From: an uncultured Granulosicoccaceae bacterium
Lineage (GTDB): Bacteria; Pseudomonadota; Gammaproteobacteria; Granulosicoccales; Granulosicoccaceae
Length of the DNA stretch: 34,415 bases
NCBI GenBank assembly: GCA_937951345.1
Contig: CALFCF010000010.1
Span: forward strand, 1 to 34,415
Direction: 5' to 3'
In this document: piece by piece, positions 26,004 through 34,415 of the stretch
Layout of the letters: each line of letters begins with the position of its first letter
How positions within the stretch are numbered: the stretch's first letter is position 1
The notes under the pieces: model-generated
Told to the model about the DNA's origin: nothing
Database searches by the model: none
What the model saw: only the letters and a program-made list of their open reading frames with translations
Program-made: the position numbers and the translations under genes

Positions 26004-26756
26004 TCAATCCAGTGGTATATCCGGATAGTTCGCTGAGCGCGTCTCCGGAATAGGCTCATTGTTCTGTGCACGATAGGTGAAAACCAACGACGTCTTGACT
26101 GTATCCGTCAGATTCTGGCCTGCAGCATGAAACGTACGCGAATGGAAGAAGAGCATATCACCGGCAGACATATTGACGGCAACCGACTTATCGATCAGAT
26201 CCCGATTTGCCTTGATGTCAGTGCGCAAAAACAAAGCGGCATCGAGGTGCCCGCGATCGAGATGCAGGCGATGCGAGCCGGGAATAACAAGAAGCCCACC
26301 GTTTTCCACTGTCTCATCGCCAAGGGCCAGCCAGGTGCTGACAAGTTCCGGGCGATCGAAACTCCAATAGCGAATATCCTGATGCCAGCTGGTCTGGCTG
26401 CTAAACCCCGGATGTTTAGTCATCACGCAATTATGGTGGTTTTGAGACAAACACAATTTGTCCGTACCAATCAATTGACGCAGCCGACCAACAACAGCCT
26501 CAGCACGAGCACTTTGCTGGAACAATAAGTCGCGGCTGAACGCATGCAGCAGTCGTCTGGGGGTCTGACCACCCGGTGCCTGGCGCGACGGCGGTGCTCC
26601 CGGGTAATGCACGTCCGCTTCAAATTCAACCGGTGCAAGCGGCGGATTCAGCGAACGGCTGATGGCGTTTTGCAAATCCTCGACCATCTGATCATCAAAC
26701 AAATTACGTACAACCAGATATCCATCAGTATTGAAAGTGTCGAGATCTGAAGACAT
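26004..26756 (-). CDS. Phytanoyl-CoA dioxygenase (PhyH)-family oxygenase
   Basis: 250 residues, a double-stranded beta-helix Fe(II)/2-oxoglutarate oxygenase. The metal triad is H125-x-D127 (SWHQDIRYW) and H210 (RTFHAAGQN), followed by R229 in VFTYRA, the usual 2-oxoglutarate anchor position. The family hydroxylates many small molecules, including ectoine, phytanoyl-CoA and quorum-type or antibiotic metabolites, so the substrate is open. It is transcribed divergently from the tandem UvrA across 193 bp, and a TGGCTT-GTGAGA-AAGCCA hairpin (26785-26802) lies in its leader. Its neighbour is a phosphopantetheinyl transferase, which makes tailoring of a carrier-bound product thinkable, though unproven. 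Confidence 0.88.
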   Translation of the reverse strand: MSSDLDTFNTDGYLVVRNLFDDQMVEDLQNAISRSLNPPLAPVEFEADVHYPGAPPSRQAPGGQTPRRLLHAFSRDLLFQQSARAEAVVGRLRQLIGTDKLCLSQNHHNCVMTKHPGFSSQTSWHQDIRYWSFDRPELVSTWLALGDETVENGGLLVIPGSHRLHLDRGHLDAALFLRTDIKANRDLIDKSVAVNMSAGDMLFFHSRTFHAAGQNLTDTVKTSLVFTYRAQNNEPIPETRSANYPDIPLD

Positions 26757-26949
26757 TCGCGGGTGGCTCCGATATTTCTAAGAGTGGCTTGTGAGAAAGC
26801 CATGGTTGAGCATAAACTGACCCTCCACTTGCTTACAACCATAGCGAGTCACAGAGTCGTTCACACGGGCAAACCGGGCTGGATACTTAAAGTAGCATAG
26901 CGCGCGACTATCAGGCTAATTCTCTTCAACTGCGACTACAAACCGGCAC

Positions 26950-29900
26950 ATGCCAAAAGCTGCAATCGACATAAAGAACGCTCATCAGAACAACCTGAAG
27001 AATCTTGATCTGGCTTTACCACTTGGTGAACTGATAGTGGTGACAGGTGTCAGTGGCTCAGGAAAATCAACGCTGGCTTTCGATACTGTCTATGCGGAAG
27101 GTCAGCGTCGCTACGTGGAAACGTTCTCACCGTACGCCCGCCAGTTCCTGGATCGGATGGATAAACCACAGGTTGACAGTATCGAGGGTATTCCACCGGC
27201 CATAGCGATTGATCAGATCAACCCGGTCCGTACATCGCGATCAACTGTCGGCACGATGACGGAATTGAACGATTATTTGAAGCTTCTGTTCGCCCGACTA
27301 TCGACTCTCTATTGCTACGGCTGTGGCAAAGAGGTGCGTGCTGACACAGCGCAACGCATTACAAACGAATGGATGCAATCGGGCTCTGAGCGACTGATGG
27401 TCACATTTAAAATCAGTGTGCCCTCAAATTTCAGTAGTAAAGAAATTGAAGACTGGCTTGATCGTCAGGGATACAAGCACATTCATCGTACTGACGGTGG
27501 TAAAACCAAAAAAAAATCCAGTGAATCTCGGCTTGAGGTCGTTCAGGACCGCATGCGCATAACGCCTGACAATAGCAGTCGCCTGATCGAGGCGCTCGAG
27601 GCGGCTTTGCGTTACGGAAACGGTCATATCAGTGTTTATTCATTAAACGATAAGCGTGAGTCGGGACGCGAGCACAAATATTCAACGGAACTGGCATGCG
27701 CCGGATGCGCGAAATCCTTTTCCAAACCGCTACCGAGTCGATTTTCGTTTAACTCACCCATCGGTGCCTGCGAAACCTGCCGTGGTTTTGGTAGAACAAT
27801 GGGAATTGACTATGCGTTGGTTATACCGGATGAAAATCTAACCTTGCGTGAAGGTGCTGTGAAGGTTTGGCAATCGAAAACCAATGCTATCTGTCAGCGT
27901 GACATGATCAAGTTCGGGACAGCGGCTGACATTCCGTTGGATAAACCCTGGAATAAATTAAGTGCGCGGCACAAGCAGTGGGTCATCGAAGGGGACAAAC
28001 AAAAGGGTAGAAGACGACAGCACTGGTATGGCATTCAGGGATTTTTCAAGTGGTTGGAAGGTCGCGCTTACAAGATGCATGTGCGTGTCATGCTATCAAA
28101 GTATCGTAGCTATGAAGAATGCGGTAGCTGTAAAGGAGCACGACTCAAACCGGAATCGCTGCAATGGCGTATCGGATCGCTTGATCAGGTACGGGCAGTT
28201 ATCAAAACCACTGAGCGGTTCAAGCCATTGCACTGTGAGTTGACAGCCGGTCAGTTTACCCGCCTACCGGGACTGTGTCTGCATGATCTGATGTGCCTTC
28301 CACTTAGCGACGTGCAACAGTTCTTTCAGTCCTTCGATATAGAACAATCAACAAACGGGAAAAATGAAGCACTGGATCTCTTGTTATCTGAAATCCGCTC
28401 CCGCGTACGCTTTCTCAATGATGTGGGACTCGGGTATCTATCACTTGACCGGCAATCGAGGACACTCAGTGGCGGTGAGGTGCAACGCATCAATCTAACA
28501 ACAGCGCTTGGTACTTCGCTTGTCAATACGTTATTTGTTCTCGATGAACCCAGCATCGGCCTGCATGCACGTGACATCGATCGTGTGGCGCGGGTATTAA
28601 AGCGTTTGCGCGATGCGGGCAATACATTGGTTGTTGTTGAACATGATCCGCAACTCATGTTCGCTGCAGACCGGATTATTGATATGGGGCCGGGGCCGGG
28701 GAAAGCCGGTGGTGAGGTAGTTTACAACGGTAGTCCTGCCCGCTTGTTGAATTCACGTAAATCACTAACCGGTGAGTATTTGAGTGGTCGTCGCGAGCTT
28801 GTACTTGAGAACAAACAAAACAGCGTATCAAGTCAAGGCACGGAAAAACGTACAACCAAACGTTATCTGGAGGTTCATGGAGCGCGCCAACACAATCTAA
28901 AAAATATCACCGTAAAAATTCCACTTGGCAAACTGGTGTGCGTTACCGGACCCAGTGGTTCAGGCAAGTCCACGCTTGTACAGGACGTGCTCTACAATGC
29001 CGTAACAAAACTGAAAGGCAAACCGGCAGATCCAGCCGGACAACATGACAACATAGTCGGTGATGAGCATATCGAAAGTGTCGTTCTGATTGATCAAACA
29101 CCGATCGGTAAATCTGCGCGCTCAAATCCTGTTAGCTATACAGGTGCATTCGAGGCCATACGCAAACTATTTGCCAGTGAACCAGAATCCAAATCTCGCG
29201 GTTTAACAGCCGGTTCGTTCAGCTTTAATTCCGGTATGCGATGTCCAGCCTGTAGTGGCAATGGATTCGAACATGTTGAAATGCAGTTTCTGAGCGATGT
29301 GTACATACGCTGCGGAGAGTGTAACGGCTCCCGTTACCGCCCTGAAATTCTCGAGATAAAAGTATTTTCAACGCACCACGACGACGGAAAATCGATAGCC
29401 GATGTACTGCACATGACGGTTGATCAGGCGCTGGAATTTTTCGCCGACGAAAACAATATTATCAATGCGCTAAGACCACTGTCCGATGTCGGCCTTGGCT
29501 ACGTAGAACTCGGTCAACCGGTGCCAACCCTAAGTGGAGGCGAATCTCAACGACTGAAACTGGCGGCTCATCTCGGCAAAGGATTAGCAGGAAAACACAA
29601 AACCAAAAAGTCGCCCGCAAAGCAGAACAAGCGCACAGGAAGGTCAAATAGTACAAAAGATGATACGGCCGAAAACGGTACGCTGTTCGTGTTCGATGAG
29701 CCTACTACAGGCCTGCACTTTCACGACATAAACAAGCTTCTGGGGGCTTTCCGCCAATTACTTGATTTTGGACATTCACTGGTTGTCGTTGAGCACAATC
29801 TGGATGTTATTGAAAACGCCGAATGGATAATCGATATGGGACCTGACGGGGGTGATGCCGGTGGTCGCATAGTTTATGCCGGAACATTGGCAAACCTTCG

Positions 29901-32643
29901 CAAAAAGCCAAAAGGTGCAACCGCCGATGCACTTGCAGTTTTTGCCGACGCCGGGCACGACATGCGAAAACTAGCGGCATCATTGGCAGACGATAGTAAG
30001 GATTCAGCGTACAAGCTGGCCGAAAACCAACAGATAACACTCAGGGATCGAGCACAAAAAAACCAGATCACACTGCATCAGGCGCGTGAGCATAATCTGA
30101 AAAACATCGATGTCGACATACCACATGAAAAAATGACAGTCGTGACCGGTATGAGCGGCAGCGGTAAAAGTACGATTGCATTCGATATCGTTTTTCATGA
30201 AGGCCAACGTCGTTATCTCGAATCGCTGAACGCCTACGCAAGACAGTTTGTACAGCCAGCATCCAGACCGGAAGTTGATGCGGTTTACGGCATTCCGCCC
30301 ACCGTTGCTATCGAACAGCGCACGAGCCGCGGCGGACAAAAAAGCACCGTGGCAACAATGACGGAGATCTACCACTTTCTACGGTTGTTATTCGTTAAGC
30401 TTGGCACTCAATACTGTCCGGACTGTGAAGTACCCATTAGCGCACAATCTATCGATGCTATCGCTGCACAGGTGATGAAGAAGTGGCGTAACAAGCGTGT
30501 GCGATTGCTGGCACCTCTAATCGTTTCCCGTAAGGGCTATTACACAGATCTGGCGAAATGGGCGGCCAAGAAAGGCTTTACGGAGCTGCGTGTCGATGGC
30601 GATTATCTGCCGACCGAAAACTGGCCAAGACTCGACCGGTTTTCCGAACACAACATTGATCTCCCTGTCGTTGATATAGACATCTCACCCAAAACGGAAA
30701 AAACCCTGATAAGTAGTTTGCAACGTGCGCTCGACTTTGGAAAAGGCGTGATCATGGTAGAGACCGTCAACGCTCGCGGCAAAAAAAATACCGCACAGTT
30801 GTTTTCAACTGAGCGAGCCTGCCCGAATTGTCACACCAGCTTTCGCGAGCTTGATCCAAGAATGTTCTCGTATAACTCCTCTCACGGCTGGTGCCAGGAG
30901 TGTTTTGGTACCGGACGCGCAATTGATGACTTCGATGAAGAACAGACGGGTGAAGAGGAACATTGGCTGGAACAGAATGAGGAGTCAATGTGTCATACAT
31001 GCGAAGGTCAACGGCTGTCTGTCGATTCACTCAATGTATTTTTCAAGGATCGCTCAATCGCTGATTTTGCGGCTTTATCAGTTGCTGACGCCTGGCAGGT
31101 ATTCGACAGCATTTCACTTGGCAAACGTGAATCCCAGATCGCGCGGGATGTATTGGTAGAACTCGTCAACCGCTTACGCTTTCTGAATGAAGTAGGATTG
31201 TCCTATCTCACGTTGGATAGATCTGCGCCCTCACTAAGTGGTGGTGAAGCGCAGCGCATCAGACTGGCGGCACAGCTTGGTTCAAACCTACGAGGTGTCT
31301 GTTACATCCTGGATGAACCAACCATCGGCTTGCATCCAAGAGACAATGCCATGTTACTGGATACGCTGGACAAACTAGGCAATCGCGGCAATACCATACT
31401 AGTGGTGGAACACGACGAAGATACGATAAAACGGGCAGATCACGTTATTGACATCGGCCCGGGTGCCGGTATTCGAGGCGGAGAAATTGTTGCCACAGGT
31501 TCAGTAGCAAGCATTAAACGAAACAGCAAATCAATCACCGGCCGATGGCTGGACAAACCATTACAACACCCGCTTAACGGTACGCGTAGAAAAGTAGATC
31601 GCAAACTGTCGGTAGTTAATGCACGATTGAACAATCTCAATAAAGTGTCCGTGGATATCCCTCTTGACTCGCTGGTATTAGTCTCGGGCGTGTCAGGTTC
31701 AGGCAAAAGCTCCCTTATTCGCGACGTGTTACATGACAACCTGCAGCGGCTTTACAGCGGAAAGCGAAAGCCGCGCAAAATCGAATGGCGTGGCTGTGAC
31801 GAAATAAAGGGTTGTGAGCAACTTGGCCGTGTACTTGAGGTTGATCAAACCCCGATTGGCAAAACGCCGCGTTCCTGCCCTGCAACATACATCGGTTTCT
31901 GGGACAACATCCGACGCGTATTCTCCAATGCAACCGAATCCAGAATCCGCGGTTACACACCGAGTCGCTTCTCATTCAATGTTAAGGGTGGACGTTGCGA
32001 CGAGTGTGACGGCCAGGGCATGAAGCGCATTGAAATGAATTTTCTGCCGGACGTGCGCATTGCCTGTGACGTTTGCAACGGTATGCGTTTTAACAGTGAA
32101 ACCCTGTCAGCACGTTACCGCGATCACTCGATTGGTGATGTTTTGAACATGGATGTTGATACTGCACTTGATTTCTTTCGCGCGCACACCGGCATACATC
32201 ATCCACTACAGCTGTTGCAGGATGTGGGTCTCGGCTATTTAACGCTGGGACAACCGAGCCCCACACTTTCAGGAGGTGAAGCACAACGGGTCAAACTAGT
32301 TTCAGAACTCGCCAAAGTTAAGTCGGACCCGGACAACACAAACGTCCGTAAAAATTTACGTACAGGTACTTTGTATGTACTCGATGAACCCACAGTAGGC
32401 CTGCACATGGCAGACGTCGATAAATTGATACGTGTATTGCATCGACTGGTGGATACAGGCAACTCCGTCATTGTGATAGAACACAATCTTGACCTGATAG
32501 CCGAGGCTGACTGGCTGATCGATATGGGGCCTGAAGGTGGTAGTGGTGGCGGTCGAATCGTGGTGAACGGAACACCAGAGAAAGTTGTCAGAAGCAAACG
32601 TTCACGCACAGCTGAATTTTTAAAGCCTGTGCTGTCACGGTGA
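26950..32643 (+). CDS. Tandem double UvrA (four ABC ATPase modules in one chain)
   Basis: 1897 residues, about twice a normal UvrA (about 940). Residues 1-1000 and 1040-1897 are each a complete UvrA. Walker A: 33-41, 667-675, 1067-1075, 1580-1588. ABC signatures LSGGE: 506, 861, 1429, 1773. Walker B: about 531, 915, 1454, 1811. H-loops: H565, H949, H1488, H1845. Twelve CxxC pairs remain, consistent with six zinc sites. UvrB-binding-type regions are at about 140-235 (shortened) and 1180-1275. A basic insert (about 877-910) splits signature and Walker B in module 2. It should act in nucleotide-excision repair or DNA-damage tolerance beside a normal UvrA. No LexA box or good ribosome-binding site is seen upstream. 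It is a UvrA2-type paralogue; the exact role is unknown. Confidence 0.93.
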   Translation: MPKAAIDIKNAHQNNLKNLDLALPLGELIVVTGVSGSGKSTLAFDTVYAEGQRRYVETFSPYARQFLDRMDKPQVDSIEGIPPAIAIDQINPVRTSRSTVGTMTELNDYLKLLFARLSTLYCYGCGKEVRADTAQRITNEWMQSGSERLMVTFKISVPSNFSSKEIEDWLDRQGYKHIHRTDGGKTKKKSSESRLEVVQDRMRITPDNSSRLIEALEAALRYGNGHISVYSLNDKRESGREHKYSTELACAGCAKSFSKPLPSRFSFNSPIGACETCRGFGRTMGIDYALVIPDENLTLREGAVKVWQSKTNAICQRDMIKFGTAADIPLDKPWNKLSARHKQWVIEGDKQKGRRRQHWYGIQGFFKWLEGRAYKMHVRVMLSKYRSYEECGSCKGARLKPESLQWRIGSLDQVRAVIKTTERFKPLHCELTAGQFTRLPGLCLHDLMCLPLSDVQQFFQSFDIEQSTNGKNEALDLLLSEIRSRVRFLNDVGLGYLSLDRQSRTLSGGEVQRINLTTALGTSLVNTLFVLDEPSIGLHARDIDRVARVLKRLRDAGNTLVVVEHDPQLMFAADRIIDMGPGPGKAGGEVVYNGSPARLLNSRKSLTGEYLSGRRELVLENKQNSVSSQGTEKRTTKRYLEVHGARQHNLKNITVKIPLGKLVCVTGPSGSGKSTLVQDVLYNAVTKLKGKPADPAGQHDNIVGDEHIESVVLIDQTPIGKSARSNPVSYTGAFEAIRKLFASEPESKSRGLTAGSFSFNSGMRCPACSGNGFEHVEMQFLSDVYIRCGECNGSRYRPEILEIKVFSTHHDDGKSIADVLHMTVDQALEFFADENNIINALRPLSDVGLGYVELGQPVPTLSGGESQRLKLAAHLGKGLAGKHKTKKSPAKQNKRTGRSNSTKDDTAENGTLFVFDEPTTGLHFHDINKLLGAFRQLLDFGHSLVVVEHNLDVIENAEWIIDMGPDGGDAGGRIVYAGTLANLRKKPKGATADALAVFADAGHDMRKLAASLADDSKDSAYKLAENQQITLRDRAQKNQITLHQAREHNLKNIDVDIPHEKMTVVTGMSGSGKSTIAFDIVFHEGQRRYLESLNAYARQFVQPASRPEVDAVYGIPPTVAIEQRTSRGGQKSTVATMTEIYHFLRLLFVKLGTQYCPDCEVPISAQSIDAIAAQVMKKWRNKRVRLLAPLIVSRKGYYTDLAKWAAKKGFTELRVDGDYLPTENWPRLDRFSEHNIDLPVVDIDISPKTEKTLISSLQRALDFGKGVIMVETVNARGKKNTAQLFSTERACPNCHTSFRELDPRMFSYNSSHGWCQECFGTGRAIDDFDEEQTGEEEHWLEQNEESMCHTCEGQRLSVDSLNVFFKDRSIADFAALSVADAWQVFDSISLGKRESQIARDVLVELVNRLRFLNEVGLSYLTLDRSAPSLSGGEAQRIRLAAQLGSNLRGVCYILDEPTIGLHPRDNAMLLDTLDKLGNRGNTILVVEHDEDTIKRADHVIDIGPGAGIRGGEIVATGSVASIKRNSKSITGRWLDKPLQHPLNGTRRKVDRKLSVVNARLNNLNKVSVDIPLDSLVLVSGVSGSGKSSLIRDVLHDNLQRLYSGKRKPRKIEWRGCDEIKGCEQLGRVLEVDQTPIGKTPRSCPATYIGFWDNIRRVFSNATESRIRGYTPSRFSFNVKGGRCDECDGQGMKRIEMNFLPDVRIACDVCNGMRFNSETLSARYRDHSIGDVLNMDVDTALDFFRAHTGIHHPLQLLQDVGLGYLTLGQPSPTLSGGEAQRVKLVSELAKVKSDPDNTNVRKNLRTGTLYVLDEPTVGLHMADVDKLIRVLHRLVDTGNSVIVIEHNLDLIAEADWLIDMGPEGGSGGGRIVVNGTPEKVVRSKRSRTAEFLKPVLSR

Positions 32644-33927
32644 CTGCGACGTGTGCAGTGAATCAGAACACGAGAATCGTTGTGCGCCGATACCGTCTGT
32701 ACCGGGTGCAATCAAACTAATTTTCGCTGCCAAAACACGTTCAAGGCTTGCAGCTATGCGTGTACGGGATAAATCTCCCCGATCGACCGCTTGTTCCAGC
32801 CGATCGAGCATTCGCTGTTGCGCGTCCAGCGTGCTCACCAGCGCAATATCCGCTCCAGCCTGAATAGCCTTCACTCCTGCTATAGCCTGATCCTGTTTAT
32901 TAGTAATGGCAGACATCCCAAGCGCATCGGTAATCACCAACCCGTCAAACCCGAGCGACTGGCGCAATAGTCCGTTTATCGCAGGTGACGACAAGCTGGC
33001 AGGTTGCCCCTGTGTTAGCTGCGGTGTGACGAGGTGGCCCACCATAACAGCGACATCCCGATTCAGTGTATGCGCGAAAACCGTCATCTGTTCGGAGAGT
33101 TCCTGCAATGGCGGTGTTGTCGCCAGAGTATCGTGAGTATCAGCAGAGGCTAGACCATGCCCCGGAAAATGTTTGATAACCGGCAGTACACCGGCTGAAA
33201 TAAATCCTTCAGTTACAGCGTTGACCATCGTGGTGACCGACTCGACATCGGTTCCAAATGATCGGTAACCAATTCCTGGCCCACGCCCAAGATCCGCAAC
33301 TGGTGAAAAACTGATATGCAAACCGAGTGCACGCATACGTGCACCGTACTCTCGAAATATACGGGTTACTTCCTTGGCACCCGCACGTACCATACTGCGG
33401 GTACCCGGCAGTTGGTAGATTAAACTTTCAAGCCGTTGCACCGACCGTGATTCTTCATCGGAAGCGAAGAAAACAGGTGCCGGTGAAAGTGCTTGCAGAT
33501 TTGCAATACGTACTGCTAAGTCCTGTGGCGGATTACCCAGTAAGCCAACAAGCCCCAACTCACCTGCGCGAGCGACATCGCGCAAGGTATTCAATTGATT
33601 GAATTGCACCAGTACACCGGTTAATTGTGACAACTGCTGACGTAACGTCGCACAATGAAATTTATACGCCGGCTCAAAATCGTAGTGCGATTCAATTCCA
33701 TCTGGCCGATCGCTCATATCGACGAAAACATTCTTGGAAGATTCTGCAGTACCGAAATCACCTGTAGGCGGTGCCGCATGCGATCGCTCAGAGATCAACA
33801 ACGTAGCTACGAGCAGCATGCATGCAACAAGGTGCAGAAATGCCGCGATCTGCACCACGCCACGTTGGCACAGCGCCAGTCGCGAGAGCAGTAAGAAGCA
33901 CGGTAAATTGATTGAACGAAGACGCAC
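32635..33927 (-). CDS. Exported NagZ-like glycoside hydrolase family 3 enzyme
   Basis: About 430 residues from a GTG with GGAAA upstream; a TTG 24 codons earlier is the alternative and the start is uncertain. A hydrophobic stretch ending near SERSHA-APP looks like a signal peptide, so the protein is exported. The GH3 N-terminal domain carries KHFPGHG (252-258) and DTH (263-265), the NagZ-type acid/base dyad region, and the nucleophile D334 in ITDALGM. The expected sugar-contact motif DQEGGRVQR is changed to DEESRSVQR. Known relatives cleave N-acetylglucosamine from peptidoglycan fragments. Its 3' end overlaps the UvrA gene tail-to-tail by 9 bp. Confidence 0.86.
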   Translation of the reverse strand: MRLRSINLPCFLLLSRLALCQRGVVQIAAFLHLVACMLLVATLLISERSHAAPPTGDFGTAESSKNVFVDMSDRPDGIESHYDFEPAYKFHCATLRQQLSQLTGVLVQFNQLNTLRDVARAGELGLVGLLGNPPQDLAVRIANLQALSPAPVFFASDEESRSVQRLESLIYQLPGTRSMVRAGAKEVTRIFREYGARMRALGLHISFSPVADLGRGPGIGYRSFGTDVESVTTMVNAVTEGFISAGVLPVIKHFPGHGLASADTHDTLATTPPLQELSEQMTVFAHTLNRDVAVMVGHLVTPQLTQGQPASLSSPAINGLLRQSLGFDGLVITDALGMSAITNKQDQAIAGVKAIQAGADIALVSTLDAQQRMLDRLEQAVDRGDLSRTRIAASLERVLAAKISLIAPGTDGIGAQRFSCSDSLHTSQSP

Positions 33928-34091
33928 CTGGCTTTCCGTTGACAGAGATAGCCGGGTGTCGCAAAAGCCACGCCATGGAACGAATTTTGCGGCTGACAAT
34001 GAAACTAAGCTATTGGCATGGACGCGACCAACGGCTGGCTATTACAAGCCAGGCGAATCCATCGATCAAAAGAGCGCTTTTTCACCCCTTC

Positions 34092-34415
34092 ATGCGATTC
34101 CGCGTCAAACAAGTGTTTCCGGGTCTTGCAGCAATAATCGTGTTGTTGACTTGCTTCGCTTTTGTTACCGGCGTAACCGGGGCAATCGGTGCGAGTGACC
34201 TTGACCAACCGGGCACCGGGCAACCAAGCCTGAACAATGTGAGCAAGGTTAAAACCGACCCGACGGCACCGGCAACAAACAGTCTTAAACATTTATCAGA
34301 CTACACGCGCAAGTTCCGCTCGCTTCTGAGCGATCACTTGGTTGTAAAAGTGTCGAAACCCGCGCCGTGGTGCACTCATTTACAAGTCGTTGCAAACCAA
34401 GAAGGGGTTGACAAC
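34092..34415 (+). CDS. Exported protein of unknown function, partial (runs off right edge)
   Basis: An ATG at 34092 opens a frame with no stop for 108 codons to the window end. It begins MRFRVKQVFPGLAAIIVLLT and has a classic signal peptide: basic start, hydrophobic core, likely cut near VTGAIGA. The following part is polar (TGQPSLNN … TDPTAPATN). It then turns into SDYTRKFRSLLSDHLVVKV and a Cys at PWCTHLQ. Family not recognised. It is divergent from the GH3 gene, with a shared upstream region. There is no clear ribosome-binding site. Confidence 0.6.
   Translation, partial: MRFRVKQVFPGLAAIIVLLTCFAFVTGVTGAIGASDLDQPGTGQPSLNNVSKVKTDPTAPATNSLKHLSDYTRKFRSLLSDHLVVKVSKPAPWCTHLQVVANQEGVDN

Noticed and set aside
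26860-26949. Possible LexA (SOS) box upstream of the tandem UvrA
   Set aside because: No CTGT-N8-ACAG-type match is present.

Overview
The window reads as chromosomal DNA of a Gram-negative, free-living (probably marine or soil) gammaproteobacterium. The evidence is a tRNA-Tyr/Gly/Thr–tuf operon in the order known from gammaproteobacteria, an LptE outer-membrane lipoprotein, a YcbB-type L,D-transpeptidase, a hexameric-type citrate synthase and no plasmid or phage functions. I cannot name the genus. Base composition looks even throughout, and genes are packed tightly on both strands.

Layout, left to right. 1-1079 (minus strand): a stable-RNA promoter, tRNA-Tyr, tRNA-Gly, tRNA-Thr and the first codons of tuf. 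1226-5684 (minus): a complete aapJQMP general L-amino-acid ABC transporter, with a strong hairpin between the binding-protein gene and the permease genes. 6148-9559 (minus): an unrecognised lipoprotein and a membrane-bound PAS/GGDEF/EAL protein whose catalytic motifs are eroded. 10020-11297 (plus): gltA. 11331-14506: an amidase facing a DUF1028 gene and a ghrA-like 2-hydroxyacid dehydrogenase, which together look like a small catabolic module. 14532-17841: lptE (minus), then a single-HKD phospholipase-D-like protein and a YcbB-family L,D-transpeptidase (both plus). 17867-21516: a bidirectional terminator, a DMT-family exporter and leuS (minus). 21755-24538 (minus): a CobS-like AAA+ ATPase with a CobT-like VWA protein and no cobaltochelatase large subunit next to them. 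24691-24838: a 140-bp MITE-like element flanked by CTAG. 24990-26756 (minus): a phytanoyl-CoA-dioxygenase-like oxygenase and an EntD/Sfp-type phosphopantetheinyl transferase. 26950-32643 (plus): a 1897-residue protein made of two complete UvrA proteins in tandem. 32635-33927 (minus): an exported NagZ-like GH3 enzyme. 34092-34415 (plus): the start of an exported protein that runs off the right edge.

There is no CRISPR array, prophage, transposase gene or obvious defence island. The most notable items are the four-ATPase tandem UvrA, the CobST-like MoxR/VWA pair without a chelatase, the degenerate GGDEF/EAL receptor-like protein and the amidase–DUF1028–GhrA module. Periplasm and envelope functions (LptE, L,D-transpeptidase, exported GH3, two lipoproteins) recur but do not form one operon.
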